64,000 nucleotides of DNA from Sorex araneus. Lineage: Eukaryota > Chordata > Mammalia > Eulipotyphla > Soricidae. The DNA lies in NCBI RefSeq assembly GCF_027595985.1, contig NC_073303.1, forward strand, positions 20,126,675 to 20,190,674, given 5' to 3'. Made by a program: the position numbers and the translations under genes. Of this stretch, positions 44,011-54,360 are shown in pieces. Every line of letters begins with the position of its first letter. Position 1 is the stretch's first letter. A model generated the notes under the pieces. That model was given only the letters and a program-made list of their open reading frames with translations, had not been told where the DNA came from and did not search any database.

Positions 44011-44820
44011 ACTAATGTTTACAACAAAGCCAGGCTCATAAAAAAGAATTGAAGTATGTATTGGAGAATTGACATGGTGTTTAGTGCATCAAGAGAGATA
44101 GAAAATTTTCATGGTCACCAAAAAGAAAAGGTGGGGGTGACAAAAAGGAACAATGTGACAAAGAGTGATAGGGTCTCCTTCAGATAAGCTTCCCTGGGAG
44201 ATGTCGCCAGTGTGGAGTTGCACAGCAGAAACCTTAGGTGAAGGCACTGGAGAGGAACTCTGAGGCCAGTACTGAGCGTGGTAGCTTCTAGAACATAAAG
44301 GTAAGCAGATGGGGGCCACACTGAGCAGGAAGGTGGTGGGAGGGAAGACAGGCAATAAGGAAAGGGGGAACAAGAAGAAGAGTGTAAAGGAAGACAGGAG
44401 GAGATGGCCGGAGAGGGGTTTGGGGAAAAGGTCAGAGAGAAGCTGAGAACAAGTCCTCAGGGCTTTGTGTCTTGGGGTGCAGATGTTCGACCATTCACTC
44501 AAAGGCAGTTCAGGTTCTGAGCTCAGAAGGGACAGAATTTGAGGTGGGTGCTAGGTGTCTCCTGGCTACCATGTGGAATACAAACCTGAGTGTTGCGTGG
44601 AGCAGCCAGGCAGGCAGCTGCTGCACCATTCAGATGAGAGCTGGTGCTGGTAGGACGAGAGGGTGCTCAGTGAAGGTGGAGAGAGCGGAACCCAGATGGG
44701 TTGTGGCTGGGAGAAGAATGGACAGAGGTGATCGTATACTCAGGAGAGCAAACGCCCGGCCACGTTCCACACCCATTGTCACTCCTGCCTCCTCTCACAA
44801 CCCAGCTACACCAACATGTG

Positions 44821-44885
44821 TGTATATATATATCCATATATATCCATATATATTCATATATATGGATATATATATAGAGAGAGAT
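44821..44885. repeat. AT-rich palindromic repeat
   Basis: TATATATATCCATATATATC and CATATATATGGATATATATA are near-perfect complements around a central TATTCATA, so the tract can fold into a long AT hairpin. It ends in GAGAGAGA. Confidence 0.8.
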
Positions 44886-44902
44886 GACACATTTAAAAAT
44901 TT

Positions 44903-45063
44903 TTATGTTTGGGGGTGCCACACCTGCAGTGCTCAGGGATAACTCCTGGTTCTGTGTTCAGGGACAAGTCCTGATAGGGTTCAATAGATCATATGGATTC
45001 CTGGGGATCGAATTCCAGGTAGGCAACATGCAAGGGAAGAGCCTCTGTTATCACTCCCATGCC
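44903..45063 (-). mobile_element. Diverged type A SINE
   Basis: TTTGGGGGTGCCACACCTGC, AGGGATAACTCCTGGTTCTG, GGGGATCGAATTCCAGGTAG and GTTATCACTCCCATGCC are in antisense type A order. Confidence 0.7.
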
Positions 45064-45209
45064 AGAGATGACTCTTCTTTCTTTTTTTTTTTTTTAAGGA
45101 TAGAGACTGTCAAACAGCTGAATGGATGGTAATATCAGAAGGAAACATGAAAGTGACTTGGGCAGTACAGTGACCACCTCAAAACGCTAGGCAGATGGCT
45201 TAAATCCTA

Positions 45210-45400
45210 AGCTCAGTCCCTGCTGTGCCTCTTCCCAGCCCAGTGACCTTGAACATCAGTTTGACTCTCATTCTCTCTCTTCTCCATCACTGAAATGAGG
45301 ATAGTCTCTCCCCCAAGCACCTCCTGGAGAGTTAGGAAGGACCAGATTGAATAATAAATGTAAAAGGCTTTAAAACACAGAAGCACCATAAAAATGATCC
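45210..45400 (+). mobile_element. MIR relic
   Basis: CTCAGTCCCTGCTGTGCCTC, CCCAGTGACCTTGAACATCA, CTCCATCACTGAAATGAGGA and a TAATAAATGTAAAAGGCTTT tail match the MIR order well. Confidence 0.7.
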
Positions 45401-45684
45401 CTTATGTCATTGTTGTAATTGCCAGGAGCTGAGAAATTCCACATTCACTAATGTATATGAGTCTTAGAAAGAATTATACTAATAGGCTATGCCACATATT
45501 TACAGAGACCTACCAAATCAGAATGCTCACGTTTAGCACAGTAAATGAAGAAGGGGAGCAAATGCCCGGCCACATGCCACACCCATTGTCGCTCCCCGCT
45601 TCTCTCACAGCCCAGCTGCACCAATGATTTTCTGACCGCTAACCCAGTGATTGTATTCTGTGTCCAGTGCTCTCTGACACTGTT

Positions 45685-45866
45685 TTTGTTTTTGTTTTTT
45701 GCTTTTTGGGTCACACCCGGCAATGCATAGGGGTTACTCCTGGCTCATGCACTCAGTAACTACTTCCAGTGGTGCTCAGGGGATTATATGGGATTCTGGG
45801 AATCGAACCCGGGTTGGCCACGTACAAGGCAAACACCCTACCCGCTATGCTATCTCTCCAGCCCCA
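45685..45866 (-). mobile_element. Type A SINE with 16-bp TSD
   Basis: T-rich start, TTTTTGGGTCACACCCGGCA, GGAATCGAACCCGGGTTGGC and the head complement TGCTATCTCTCCAGCCCC. Perfect TSDs GCTCTCTGACACTGTT lie at 45,669-45,684 and 45,867-45,882. Confidence 0.93.
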
Positions 45867-46051
45867 GCTCTCTGACACTGTTAAGGGAATTCTGTATTAG
45901 GTTTTTGAAGGGGAGAGAAAATTCAGTGCTGAGATGTCACTTCCAAAGTTTGTGAGCCCAGTCAGAATGAACTCTGAAGTAGGGGGAGCGTGGGGGTGAG
46001 GGGTGTCATAGGGAAGTGGAATATGTTCTTTTTCATTTTTATGTCCGTAAC

Positions 46052-46276
46052 TTGGACTGGAGTGATAGTACAGCAGGTAAGGTACTATCTTGCATGCGGC
46101 CAACCCAGGTTTGATTCCTCCGTTCCTCTCCTCTCGGAGAGCCCGGCAAGCTACTGAGAGTATCCCGCCCACATGGCAGAGCCTGGTAAGCCCCCCGTGG
46201 CATATTCGATATGCCAAAAACAGTAACAACAAGTCTCACAATGGAGATGTTATTAGTGCCCGCTAGAGCAAAATGG
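46052..46276 (+). mobile_element. Type B SINE with TSD
   Basis: Head GGACTGGAGTGATAGTACAG, both GCAAGCTAC-type motifs, GATATGCCAAAAACAGTAAC, ending GTGCCCGCTAGAGCAAAATGG; the repeat tail is truncated. TSD ATGTCCRTAAC at 46,041-46,051 and 46,277-46,287. Confidence 0.87.
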
Positions 46277-46689
46277 ATGTCCATAACTGACAATCAACAA
46301 AGGACTTCCTTACAGTTTAGCAAATCTGCAAATAAGACAGACGCCTGATTTCAAAATACTATTGAACACTAGTTGCAATAGTATTTGCACTACTTTGTCT
46401 AAATCTATTTTTTTCTTGTATCACAATTATTATATGGAAAGAATAGAAGTGACCTGAGATAAAGGTTCCCAGACATGCCCTTTTCCCCAAAAAGCTCACT
46501 CAGCACCTCCCTCCCTGCCCCCTGCCACTGGAATCTACCTTTCTTAAGTGAACAAACAGAAAGTGCCCCCGATTGTACCCAAGCCCACCACCATCCCAGT
46601 TCCAGTTCCAGTATTCCCTCTGAGGAGCGGGCAGGGTGCAATGGTGCTGGCACACTTTGAAAGCAACTCATCTAAAAGCACAAGAAGAA

Positions 46690-46819
46690 ATGCCTAAACT
46701 GGGGACTCTGGTGGAGGGACATGCACACTGGTGAAGGGACTGTGTAGAAACATTGTATGATTCAGTCACCAACAACTTGGTAACTCACAGTGATTCAATA
46801 AACATAATAAAATAAAATT
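46690..46819 (+). mobile_element. L1 3' tail
   Basis: CTGGTGGAGGGACATGCACA, GGTGAAGGGACTGTGTAGAA, TAACTCACAGTGATTCAATA and an ATAATAAAATAAAATTT tail. The next SINE landed in this A-rich tail. Confidence 0.75.
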
Positions 46820-46833
46820 TAAAATTCTTTCTT

Positions 46834-47004
46834 TTTTTTTGCTTTTTGGGTCACACCCGGTGATGCACAGGGGTTCCTCCTGGCTCTGCACTCAGGAATT
46901 ACCCCTGGCAGTGCTCAGGGGACCATATGGGATGCTGGGAATCAAACCCAGGTCGGCCGCATGCAAGGCAAACGCCCTACTCGCTGTGCTATCAGTCCAG
47001 CCCC
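46834..47004 (-). mobile_element. Type A SINE with 14-bp TSD
   Basis: TTTTTGGGTCACACCCGGTG, CTGGCTCTGCACTCAGGAAT, GGGAATCAAACCCAGGTCGG, and the head complement CTGTGCTATCAGTCCAGCCCC. Perfect TSDs TAAAATTCTTTCTT lie at 46,820-46,833 and 47,005-47,018. Confidence 0.93.
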
Positions 47005-47093
47005 TAAAATTCTTTCTTAAAAAAAGAAAAGCCTGACTTGTTAAATTATAGTAACTGCCTACAATGAACTATGCATGCTTTTAAAATGATTAA

Positions 47094-47245
47094 ATAGGGG
47101 GCAGGGCTATGGTACATCTGGTTGGGCTTTTGCTTTGCATCGGGCTGATTCAGGTCCAATCCCTGATACCCCATCTGCTCCCCCAAGCCCCGCCAGGAGT
47201 AATCCCTGAGCGCTTCCAGGTATGGCCCAATGCCCACCCCCCAAG
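47094..47245 (+). mobile_element. Diverged type A SINE
   Basis: GGGGCAGGGCTATGGTACAT, GCTTTGCATCGGGCTGATTC, CCCCGCCAGGAGTAATCCCT and CCAGGTATGGCCC; strongly decayed. Confidence 0.6.
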
Positions 47246-47399
47246 GCTAAATAGCATGCGTTAACATATTTGTGTTTATAACATACCATGAAGTTCAAAA
47301 GTCATAGTATAGGCTTTGTGAGGTGGGATATACGTCCTCACTCTGTTTTTAATATTTTACTTGTGCCTGTGATACGGCTTTCTCTGAAGTTCTGAAACA

Positions 47400-48150
47400 A
47401 CCTCAAGCGTACAGAAAGACCTTCTGTGTCACACAGAACATTTCTCCTGTGTCATTTGAGACTAAGATGCTGGTAGGAGAGGCCACTGGAGCAGCTGCGT
47501 CAGTCCGTCTCCATTCCTGCCGCTGGAGAAACCTGGGGTCTAAGCGTTTGACTCGTGCCCGGGAGAGGAGGAGGCTGCCCAGGAAACGAGTTGCATCTTC
47601 CAAACCTGACATGGGGCCAGTAGCTCCCGACAGAAGTGGGTCAGTCCGTCTATAACCTGGAAAGTGACTTTTGCCAAAAGGGTGCCTGAAGAGATAGCTG
47701 GATCCCCGGCGGGGGCGGGGTGTGGGGGAGGGGGAGAGGATGCAGGAGAAGGTGCTCATCAGCCCTCACTGGAAGAGCCACTGGATCCTCTGTTGATGAG
47801 AGGCTCCAAGGATGGGAGAGTCTTGAGAGAGTCTTCCAGCACGTTGACCAACACAGAAATCATTGTCATGCCCGATCCTGCACAGCGCTGCGTTTTCCGA
47901 TGCAAAGCAACTAACTGGCACCCTCCTGCCCCTTCCGTCCCTTCTCTTTCCCACCTGTGGCCCTGAGAGGCAAGATGCTATCAAGTGCACCGAAATATGG
48001 AGCCGAGGAGGAAGTGGAACTGATGGCCAGATACGCTCCCACCCAAACTTGGTCCCCAGACTTCCTACCCAAGTCCAGTTAGCGGGAATGTCCCATGAGG
48101 TGCAGCTGAGTTTGCTCAGAACTGGACTGCTCTCTTGAATAGGACTGTTG
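47400..48150. other. GC-rich non-repeat patch
   Basis: This is the most GC- and CpG-rich stretch outside the composite element. It includes a GGCGGGGGCGGGG run near 47,708-47,720 that resembles an Sp1-type GC box. Overlapping open frames exist on both strands (47,664-47,966 plus; 47,403-47,759 and 47,766-48,239 minus), but none has a domain I recognise and no exon limits are convincing. It could be a small CpG island, an exon of an unknown gene, or an old GC-rich insertion. Confidence 0.35.
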
Positions 48151-49385
48151 TGAAGATAAAGGAAACAGGTGAAGGACACTTCCAGGATTGTACTCAGGAG
48201 CCCGAAGGGCGCTTTGAAGAGGCAGAGGTGGAAAATCATAAAGTTCTTTTCCTCTTGTCCTCCGTTGAGCTTGTCTGATGGAGTGAATAATAAATCACAA
48301 GAAAGAATATTTGAGCGTGAAATGTGACTGCTACTTTTATCCCCCCAGCAACTGAGATGTCACTGACACTGGCCGTGGGTAAATTAAAAAAGAACAGTGT
48401 GATAATTTGATACTACGTGGATTCTGCCTCCTGTACTCAGTTGATAACTTACTAGCTTTCGGAAATGAATTGTTATGTTTCATTCAATTACTGTGTTTCT
48501 GTATTTTAAGAGTCCTGTTAGAAACTAGTATGAATAATAACTGTTTCATAAAATGCTTCAGGAAAGATATTTTAATAGTATCCATATGGCAACTCTCCAG
48601 CACATTTCCAAAGGAGAAGCTTATGCATAAAACCTGACATAACCTGTTTTCTTGAGAGATACTGAATTAAGCTAGAAAAAGAAAACCATTACATTCTACT
48701 TCTATAGCATTCCATTTTATACTGCATGGCACTATCAGCATAGAACTGGCAACAGCATATTGCCCTGGGCACTTTTAAAAGTGTGACCTGAATTATTAAG
48801 GTCTCAAGTTCCAAGTATCAATTTTTAGCTTAAAAATGTAAAGATACTGGTCCTTTCTAGAATTTCACAAATTTCATTTTCCCAGCTGCTGTTTTATCAT
48901 CTTTTTTTTTTCTTATCCTCCTGGTTGTCCTAGAAACAGTACTGGAATTATTCATTTTCAGAAAAGATTTTTTATTGCTTGCACGGCAAGTTCCTCCCAT
49001 TATTTCAGAAAATAAATGAATTAGATGGTCTTTGAAAATTAGATACTTTGAAACACACGGTGGGGGGGGAGAAAAAGCATTACAAGAAAATCATGGAATT
49101 TCAGGTACTAAAAAATAACTTGGGGTTGCCAGCTAGCTTCTATGGCAACATGGGTTGCTCCTTATTTAAGTGTGATTTGAAGAGCTGGTTTTTGTAAACC
49201 ATGCTCAATGGTGAGGGAAACAGGTCTACCCTTTGGCAAATGCCTCCATCCATCCACCATCTATGTGGTATACATGAAGTGTTAAATGGGGATATGGAAG
49301 AACAAGCATAGAGATCTGTCCCGTCCCAATGAACCAGATAACAGGGTTCACGAGGAGAGGATGCAAGAGTGATAGGGAGAGGGGA
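48151..49385. other. Unique sequence
   Basis: About 1.2 kb, AT-rich, without recognised repeats or genes. Confidence 0.45.
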
Positions 49386-49387
49386 GA

Positions 49388-49389
<2 letters not shown>

Positions 49390-49427
<38 letters not shown>
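49390..49427. repeat. (AC)n microsatellite
   Basis: About 19 AC units. Confidence 0.96.
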
Positions 49428-49430
<3 letters not shown>

Positions 49431-49554
49431 GTGAGCAAAAGCAAAAGCTACTTTATTGTAACTCCACAGCGCTTATGTATGCTTAGGCTTCAATCTACTT
49501 GCATCATGGCCTTAAGGTAAAACTAAAAAATGGCACCAGGGCAATGGTGCCATT

Positions 49555-49712
49555 GGATAATAGATATTATTATCTATCTATAGATAATAATAGATTATAG
49601 ATATTATCTATCTATAGATATATATAGATATATCTCTGTCTATAGAGATATAGAGAGAGATATATCCATATATATATAGATATATCTATCTATAATAGAT
49701 AATAGATATCCA
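49555..49712. repeat. TATC/GATA-rich palindromic repeat
   Basis: Interleaved ATCTATCTATAGATA and TAGATATATATAGATATA units, many of which are self-complementary, give a ~155-bp AT-rich tract able to form several hairpins. Confidence 0.85.
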
Positions 49713-49976
49713 GAAGGCTGATCTATCTGTTCCTGTTGGCTAACCATCCTGCTCTTGTAAAAATGTCCCAGTCCTCCAGTTCTTGTAAAATGGCTTTCTC
49801 AACCTGTTTATGCGAATGTTTGACCGCAAGCTATATGCTGAAGGCCCGCTCACCACAGAGAACTATTATATACTCAAAGATTCTCAGATAAACATATTAA
49901 GAAACATCCCTGAGTGTACTGATCAAGAGGAAAGGAAAGAAATTGAAAGTACCAGTTTAAAGAAAAATGCTCGAGG

Positions 49977-50145
49977 GGATAAAGCAATAGTAGAACAGGT
50001 AAGTCAGTTTGCCTTACACATGGCTGACCTGGGTTTGATCCCAGGAACCAAATATGGTCCCCTGAGCCCTTCCAGGAGTGATCCCTGAGCACTAAGCCAG
50101 GAATAAGCTCTGAGCTCCACTGGGTGAGGCGCCAAAACAGAAACA
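49977..50145 (+). mobile_element. Diverged type A SINE
   Basis: GGGGATAAAGCAATAGTAGA, TGGGTTTGATCCCAGGAACC, ATATGGTCCCCTGAGCCCTT and a GTGAGGCGCC end with A-rich tail. Confidence 0.7.
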
Positions 50146-51200
50146 AAATGACTTGATAACTCTTATGAGATTCCATTGTCTTCTCCATCGTATCCTCCCA
50201 CAAAACCAGGAGCCCAAACCCCCTCTTCATGCCTTTATTTGGGAAGAGAAGCTAAATGGTTACTCTGATCACTACCATCGTATCAAAATTAAAATATCTC
50301 CAAGACAAAAGCCAGTTAGCAGGGCGCCCAGTTAAAAACTGGGCACACCCCTCCTCCCGCCCAGTGAATTGAATTCACTGAATTCCTTCCTAAGAAATTG
50401 CTTTAGAAACCTGCTGCTATTAATATAGCATTAACATTGTAAGCACTCAAAAAGTAAGCTGATTTAGAGCTGTTTTTATTTTCAAAGTATGTACAGCAGA
50501 AATGTTATACCTATGTGAAGTTGTTTATTATATAATAATAAAAATAACTTTCTTCATTTAGAAAGTTGGGGATAAAATTTATCTTCTGAATTTTAGTTGT
50601 AATAAATGATATATGTGAATATTAAAAAAAGAAAGAAATTGCTTCGGATGCAAGAGCACTTCATCTGCAAATATTGTGTGCGTGTATTTCATTTAAATGA
50701 AGTAACTGAAACATTTCATATCATGGTTTAGTTTTTAATATAACCAAACTCTGACTTTGGGCTTTTTACAAAATGGAAAACTAACATCAATCTGCTCTTT
50801 CAACATCAGCCAGGCAAATCAAGTCTGAAGGAAGGAAGGACGGGGCGGAGGTACTTGCAGTCCATTAACAAATCTTTACTAGACCTTGCAATGTGGTGAA
50901 AACAAGAATACCTGAGAGCTATTCCCGACTTTGTTCATAACCAGCAGTGTACTTTAAGGAAGATACTTCACCCTGTGGCTTAGTTTACCAAGAAAACAAA
51001 CAAACGAACAAATAAAACCCAAGGTCTTTTGAACAAAGGTCTACCACTCTAGGTAAAGACTTTTCAGAACAAGTTTTTTTTTTTTAAATCACAGAGTTTT
51101 CAAACCATAGTCTACCCATGACAAGAAGATATTTTTATAATGCCTAATTGGTGATGATGCCAGTAACTGTTATTTTCATTTGTTAAAAAATAGTTTATAT
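50146..51200. other. Unique sequence with two small hairpins
   Basis: No gene is supported. Two close perfect inverted repeats occur: GCCCAGTT-AAA-AACTGGGC (50,326-50,344) and AGTGAATT-G-AATTCACT (50,363-50,379). A MIR-like fragment may lie near 50,925-51,000. Confidence 0.4.
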
Positions 51201-51610
51201 TGGGGCTGAAGAACTAATAAAGCAGGTAGGGTGCTTGTCTTGCGTGCAGCCAACTCTGGTTCAATCCTTGGAATCCCATATGGTCTCTGAAGACCTCAGA
51301 AGTAAAGATTTCTGAGCCTGGACGGTCACTGTCATCCCATTGCTCATCCATTTGTCCTAGCGGGCACCAGTAACATCTTTCATTGTGAGATTTATTGTTA
51401 CTGCTTTTAGCATATTCAATATGCCACGGGAAGCTTGCCATGCGGGCGCAATACTCTCGGTAGCTTGCTGGGCTCTCCGAGAGGGATGGAGGAATCAAAC
51501 ACGGATCGGCCATGTGAAAGGCGAACGCCCTACATCTGTGCTATCGCTCCAGCCCTGGACACACTGAAAAAATTTCTGAACACACTGCTGGATTGTCCCC
51601 GCAAAAAATA
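51201..51610 (+). mobile_element. Type A SINE interrupted by a type B SINE
   Basis: 51,201-51,323 has the head and box B (GGGGCTGAAGAACTAATAAA, CTCTGGTTCAATCCTTGG). The end of the element continues after 51,553 (GAACACACTGCTGGATTGTC). The interruption is the type B copy at 51,324-51,552. Confidence 0.7.
51324..51552 (-). mobile_element. Type B SINE nested in a type A SINE
   Basis: GTCACTGTCATCCCATTGCT, GGCACCAGTAACATCTTTCA, CTCGGTAGCTTGCTGGGCTC and the head complement CTGTGCTATCGCTCCAGCC. Short flanking repeat GCCTGGAC / CCCTGGAC. Confidence 0.87.
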
Positions 51611-51787
51611 GTTATAAATTTGACCACCACTATTATAACATACTAATATGAAAAATCCTTTGGTCATTTCCACATAACACTACAGAGCCACAGGATTTTT
51701 GCAGATCAGGATTTCCATCATTAAGGCCACAAGTATCTTTGATTTTAATATGTGGAGTCTTACTTGCCCAAAATCGATAGAACCTTG

Positions 51788-52080
51788 GGGGCCAAAACAC
51801 AGTACAGCAGTTAGGGCACATGCCTAGCACACACCCGATCTGGGTTCAACTCCTAGTACCTCATGGCCCCTGGAGCATCACTGAGTGCAGCCCTGGAGGT
51901 CCCCAGCACTACCTGACACCTCCAGGCCAGCGAAATGCAGCATCCTCAAGCCTTTGCACTGGACCACTGGCCTGGCTGGCTGAGAATCAGCGACGCACGC
52001 CTCCTCCCGCCCAGCCCGTGGGACCCCCAGGCCTCCTGAGCACTGCTAGGGAGGAATCTCCCACAAAACCAATTAAACCT
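51788..52080 (+). mobile_element. Old SINE-related sequence
   Basis: GGGGCCAAAACACAGTACAG, TCTGGGTTCAACTCCTAGTA and AGCATCACTGAGTGCAGCCC keep the head and box B. The downstream ~180 bp is GC-rich and does not match type A or B, so this may be a separate old variant or a mixture of repeats. Confidence 0.5.
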
Positions 52081-52109
52081 TTTGGGTTGGTTTTCTTGCT
52101 AGGTTAACT

Positions 52110-52215
52110 TTGTAAACATTTTTGAGTGTTGGAACATTGTTTCATGCCTGAAACCTAATCATGAATAAATTTGTAATTCATGCTGGCTCAATGAAAAAAT
52201 TAAAATGAAAAAATT
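52110..52215 (+). mobile_element. L1 3' tail
   Basis: GTGTTGGAACATTGTTTCAT, CCTGAAACCTAATCATGAAT and GGCTCAATGAAAAAATT fit the L1 3' end seen at window position 1. Confidence 0.65.
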
Positions 52216-52350
52216 TTTGAATGGATGTATGAAAATTTTAATATTTCATATTTTGAGTTTTTTCTTCATTATAGCTCTTCATCGAGACAAGCCCAGCTCA
52301 TAATACTCAATAAATATATTTGTGAATGGTTGTTACTGAATGTGGCTATT

Positions 52351-53000
52351 TGTGTAATCACCAGGTGGCTAGGAAACCCCGGGGCTCTCTCTCGACACCT
52401 GCATTCGGTGGTCTGGCGCCACTCCCCCACCCGGGATGGCCAATGCCAAAGGCAGACGAAGGAGGAAATGAGGGCCAGCAGGCTGGTTGGTGACCAGTTG
52501 CCTTTATTCCATTCTTCCCACACACCTGTCCCAATCTCACTAAGCTCCCCATTCTAGTCTCACACTGCCCGTCATTCCCATCTCCTCCTGTCCCCCATGC
52601 TCCTCTCTCGACGCTCCATCTCGCAGCCTGGTCTCTCTCTAGTCTCTCACCAACTCCCAACCTTGGTGGTAGCAACCACACACCCAGGTCAGGTAGCACA
52701 TCAACATATCAAAGCCCTCCCTGATCACTGATCAGGCGCAAGGGCAAAATACCACTTAGGGGTTTTTCTCCTTTCCTTAGTCACATAACTTAATTAACAT
52801 CTGAATTCTGCTTCTTAACGTTAGTTATTTTGCATGGACACAGTAAGAGATACACTAAGCTTGTAGGGTAGCTCTCCTGGGGACATCTCGGGATAGATCT
52901 CAAACTACAGTGCTCAATTAATCTTTCCTAACCCTAACCACTTGTTACTTTTGGGATCATGTCATAATTTGTCCATGACCATGCTCTTAACTTATAGTTA
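52351..53000 (-). mobile_element. Possible LTR fragment
   Basis: On the minus strand an AATAAA signal (52,508-52,503) is followed ~80 bp later by TGGCGCC (52,421-52,415), similar in order to a poly(A) signal and the primer-binding start of some endogenous retroviruses. The block is GC-richer than its flanks at 52,370-52,620 and starts with TG at 52,351. I could not find a matching CA end or a 4-6 bp TSD, and no retroviral protein is visible. An unrelated unique region is possible. Confidence 0.28.
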
Positions 53001-53016
53001 AATATTATGGCACTTT

Positions 53017-53303
53017 TTGAAAATCAGATAGACCAGACATGTGATTCGATTTGGAGACGACCACTGGACTAGAGCCGTTACCCACTGGATTCCATGGGAT
53101 GTCAAAAGAATGCCTGGCTGCCCACCTACGAGATGGTCGTACTTCTTCATCAAGATCCTGAATGAACGGTTTGATGCTCTTCGTGTTCCCTGAGCAAGCA
53201 GACACCATTGGGTTACACCAGCATGTGACAGAGACAAATGGAGATGTTACTGGCACCCGCTCAAGCAAATAGATGAGCAATGGGATGACAAATGACACAA
53301 GTG
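53017..53303 (+). mobile_element. 5'-truncated RTE-type LINE relic with 13-bp TSD
   Basis: A 287-bp insertion with perfect TSDs ATTATGGCACTTT (53,004-53,016 and 53,304-53,316). It carries the end of a reverse-transcriptase polyprotein and a very short 3' end with no poly(A). Its last part (ATGGAGATGTTACTGGCACC ... GATGAGCAATGGGATGAC) is nearly the same as the tail of type B SINEs. It is the likely family of LINE that supplies the machinery for those SINEs. Confidence 0.8.
53023..53295 (+). pseudogene. RTE-clade LINE ORF C-terminal relic
   Basis: One frame reads TRHVIRFGDDHWTRAVTHW, then IPWDVKRMPGCPPTRWSYF, FIKILNERFDALRVP, a stop, and then CDRDKWRCYWHPLKQIDEQ WDDK before the terminal stop at 53,293-53,295. 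The pattern (HVxRxxDxRWT..., GxPPTRW, DRDxWR) is typical of the C-terminal tail after the RT domain in RTE/BovB-type LINEs. The TGA in the middle (residue after ALRVP) looks like a decayed CGA arginine codon. The RT catalytic region is absent. Confidence 0.75.
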
Positions 53304-53316
53304 ATTATGGCACTTT

Positions 53317-54239
53317 GGCCTGGCCCATTTCAAAGCCAGGGTAGCTCACAGCTTGCCGTGTGTCCATCCAGTCCCTCATCGGGAACCTGCTTTTGGGGTG
53401 GTAGGAAATTAGGGCAACTGAGGCTTAAGTAGAGAGAACAGATGCCCAAGAGTGAATATCATTCGGAGTCAATTAACTCCCAAGTTACAAAAGCATAGCA
53501 TTAACTTCCTTCCTGTGTCTATACAAAAAGGACATTGTTTTGAATTAACTGTGCAAAGAACTTAAGGAGAAGAGAAAAAGCAATATTTACAAGTTAACCA
53601 AGTCTGCTTAGGAGATAAAGGTGGTTGACAGATGGGGAAGCAGAGCACAAAGAAAGAGGTTACAAGTAAACACAGAGTAATGGGAGCACTGTGATGGGAG
53701 TAATAAACCTAAGCTCCTTGTAGCAAAGCAAAAAGAACAAACCAATGTTATCTTACAGTTATTAATGGGGTAAATCAAGCAAAAATGAAAATAGCTCCAC
53801 AGTTGCTTGGGTCCTGATTGTGAAGATCCTGGCTTCTCCTGAACCCTAACTCTCTTGCCTGTACTCAGAAAACAAAAAAGTTACTAAGGCACAAATTTGA
53901 AACCTAAAAAGGTTTCATTTGAGAGTTTGTTTTTTATCTTTAGAAGAAGTTTGCTTTACTTTCCAGTGACACTTTGAAAAGTATGTGAGAGTTCTGATAG
54001 TAATTATAGGAATTACCTTTTCTCTGAACCAGAATTGGGATGCAATTTGACAAAGAATAATCTGTGATTCATCTAAGACAGTATTATTGAGAAAGTTTTA
54101 CAGAGGTTTAAAAAATGCATCTTCTTATACAGTTACTGAGTGCTCTTTATTTAAAATAAGAAAATTTCATGACTGACTGTTCCAGAAAACATGAAACACA
54201 TGGCTGCTTCAAAACACCACAAAAGACACAGGAGGGAGT
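53317..54239. other. Unique sequence
   Basis: No recognised repeat or gene. Confidence 0.45.
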
Positions 54240-54360
54240 GACATGCATTTATTTCACTAACATATATCACATTTTATGTGTCAGAGACTGTACTAGGTGC
54301 TGGGGATTAAACAATACGAGGTTGCATCAGCCTTTGAAAAGATGAAAGTCTAAGGGCAAA
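54240..54360 (+). mobile_element. L2/MIR-type ancient relic
   Basis: GCATTTATTTCACTAACATA, TGTGTCAGAGACTGTACTAG and GTGCTGGGGATTAAACAATA follow the ancient 'tatgtgccaggcactgt...ctggggata' pattern. Confidence 0.55.

Noticed and set aside
47766-48239. 157-codon minus-strand ORF as a gene
   Set aside because: There is no recognisable domain, no splice or promoter signal that I trust, and overlapping open frames exist on the other strand; it is kept only as part of a GC-rich patch.
49810-49976. ORF start with an acidic-basic peptide before a SINE
   Set aside because: It has a plausible composition, but I found no acceptor site and the frame simply runs into the SINE at 49,977.
52928-52942. CTAACCCTAACCAC as a telomeric remnant
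   Set aside because: Only about two TTAGGG-type units (complement), which is expected by chance over 64 kb.
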